The translations under genes and the position numbers were made by a program. Below the pieces are notes generated by a model that saw nothing but the letters and a program-made list of their open reading frames with translations, had not been told where the DNA came from and made no database searches. Of a DNA stretch of 64,000 bases, positions 63,245-64,000 are shown one piece after another (positions within the stretch are counted from its first letter, which is position 1; every line of letters starts with the position of its first letter). The stretch covers positions 1-64,000 of the forward strand of contig JADGBE010000001.1 in assembly GCA_015231615.1 (NCBI GenBank). The letters are read 5' to 3'. Source of the DNA: Desulfamplus sp. (GTDB taxonomy: Bacteria; Desulfobacterota; Desulfobacteria; Desulfobacterales; Desulfobacteraceae).

Positions 63245-64000
63245 CTATTTCAAAATATTGTTAAGTTCATTGCCGAACCTTAAAACCTTATTAAATGGCA
63301 TTTTCAAATTTACATCTATTTTAACTCCCTGAAAGTTGGAACCACTTTTGTCAGAATTTACCCGCACAAAACTTCCTAACTCTTTATTATATACAAAAGG
63401 TAGGGGCTTTTCAGGTTTCCCGTTTAACTCCATTTTAACTATAAGGTCATCATCTTGTGTAGTAAATCCAAGCCTTGCCCACTCATATTTATAATTTTTC
63501 AGTGCTTCTTTAGCTAAATCTAACTGATTAAATTGTTGAGTATCTTGAGGAATACCCTCTGTAAGGCTATCTGTTGCTGATAATTTTATATTGCCACCTT
63601 GACCCGGGGTTGAGTATAGAAAACCATTATCAAAAGTGATATTTCCGCCTGAAATTGATATTGGAATCCTGCCATTAAGAGTGCCATCACCCTCTGCTTT
63701 AAATGATCCAAGTTGCTCAAGAATTGAAGAGAGCTTGAGTCTGTCGCAAAAAAGACTTACATGATAATCATTTTGTTCAGAAGAGAAACGCATAGACTCT
63801 GAGATCACTTTTCCATCGCACCAATTAAAAGAGGCATTTTCAACTAAGAGAGCTGGAGAATATTTTAAATCATCTCCACCAGAGGTTGAACTCTTCACCT
63901 TGTTATTTGATCGTATTACATTAGACTCAATAGTATATCTTATCTTTGCATTTGATAGGCGTAAATCTTTAATATCAATCTTTTCAACTGTAAGAATTTG
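63245..64000 (-). CDS. YdbH/AsmA-like protein, C-terminal part (cut by right edge)
   Basis: The frame is open to the edge, so only about 250 C-terminal residues are seen. The pattern 'FKAEGDGTLNGRIPISISGG' and 'ITFDNGFLYSTPGQGG' matches the C-terminal repeat of YdbH and related AsmA-like proteins, thought to bridge the inner and outer membrane for phospholipid transport. The GTG-started shorter frame at 63898 is internal. The C-terminus ends 'VLRFGNELNNILK'. Upstream of the PreP gene, same strand. Confidence 0.7.
   Translation of the reverse strand, partial: QILTVEKIDIKDLRLSNAKIRYTIESNVIRSNNKVKSSTSGGDDLKYSPALLVENASFNWCDGKVISESMRFSSEQNDYHVSLFCDRLKLSSILEQLGSFKAEGDGTLNGRIPISISGGNITFDNGFLYSTPGQGGNIKLSATDSLTEGIPQDTQQFNQLDLAKEALKNYKYEWARLGFTTQDDDLIVKMELNGKPEKPLPFVYNKELGSFVRVNSDKSGSNFQGVKIDVNLKMPFNKVLRFGNELNNILK

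Overview
The window is about 64 kb of an AT-rich bacterial chromosome. LptD shows a Gram-negative cell. The gene content (tig-clpP-clpX-lon, rimP-nusA-infB-rbfA-truB-rpsO-pnp, infC-rpmI-rplT-pheS-pheT, LivG/LivF beside a PaaK-type ligase, zinc-ribbon PilZ proteins, many sensor and transport genes) best fits Desulfobacterota (the old Deltaproteobacteria). That placement is inferred from gene families and order; no 16S gene is present.

Left part (1-10.9 kb): the start of a repeat-rich protein gene that runs off the left edge, lptD, tmk, tRNA-Pro, then the protein quality-control run tig, clpP, clpX and lon. Between 10,986 and 22,431 lies an 11.4 kb integrated element. It has a perfect 62-bp direct repeat at its ends (attL and attR, the 3' half of tRNA-Arg), a tyrosine integrase, arm-type repeats at both ends, a small CI-like repressor divergent from a MerR/Xis-like protein, two paralogous membrane-anchored coiled-coil proteins of about 520 residues, a replication-initiator-like protein, a late block of small proteins, a large protein with a beta-rich C-terminus, and a lysis-like end (membrane protein, M15 peptidase, small one-TM protein). 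I see no terminase, portal, capsid, tail or Zot-type ATPase. It looks like a non-tailed virus or satellite of an unfamiliar kind.

Middle part (22.4-34.9 kb): tRNA-Arg, a PaaK-like ligase with orphan LivF/LivG ATPases, tRNA-Gln, a GntR / LOG-like / ATP-sulfurylase-APS-kinase operon with unusual sulfurylase motifs, a GAF-sigma54 activator and two zinc-ribbon PilZ paralogues.

Right part (34.9-64 kb), almost all on the minus strand: pnp, rpsO, truB; a four-gene cluster (cyclase, SDR epimerase, HAD phosphatase, 2-hydroxyacid dehydrogenase); a three-gene signalling/transport operon whose first gene joins a periplasmic binding protein, a Cys-loop-receptor-like domain and an MscS channel; rbfA, infB (with six 42-bp repeats), nusA, rimP, tRNA-Gly; pheT, pheS, rplT, rpmI and infC (AUA start); a PreP-type M16 peptidase; and the 3' part of a YdbH/AsmA-like gene cut by the right edge. 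Dispersed intergenic palindromes recur through the chromosome part.

The two items most worth following are the capsid-less integrated element and the binding-protein/Cys-loop/MscS fusion with its cNMP-domain transporter neighbour.
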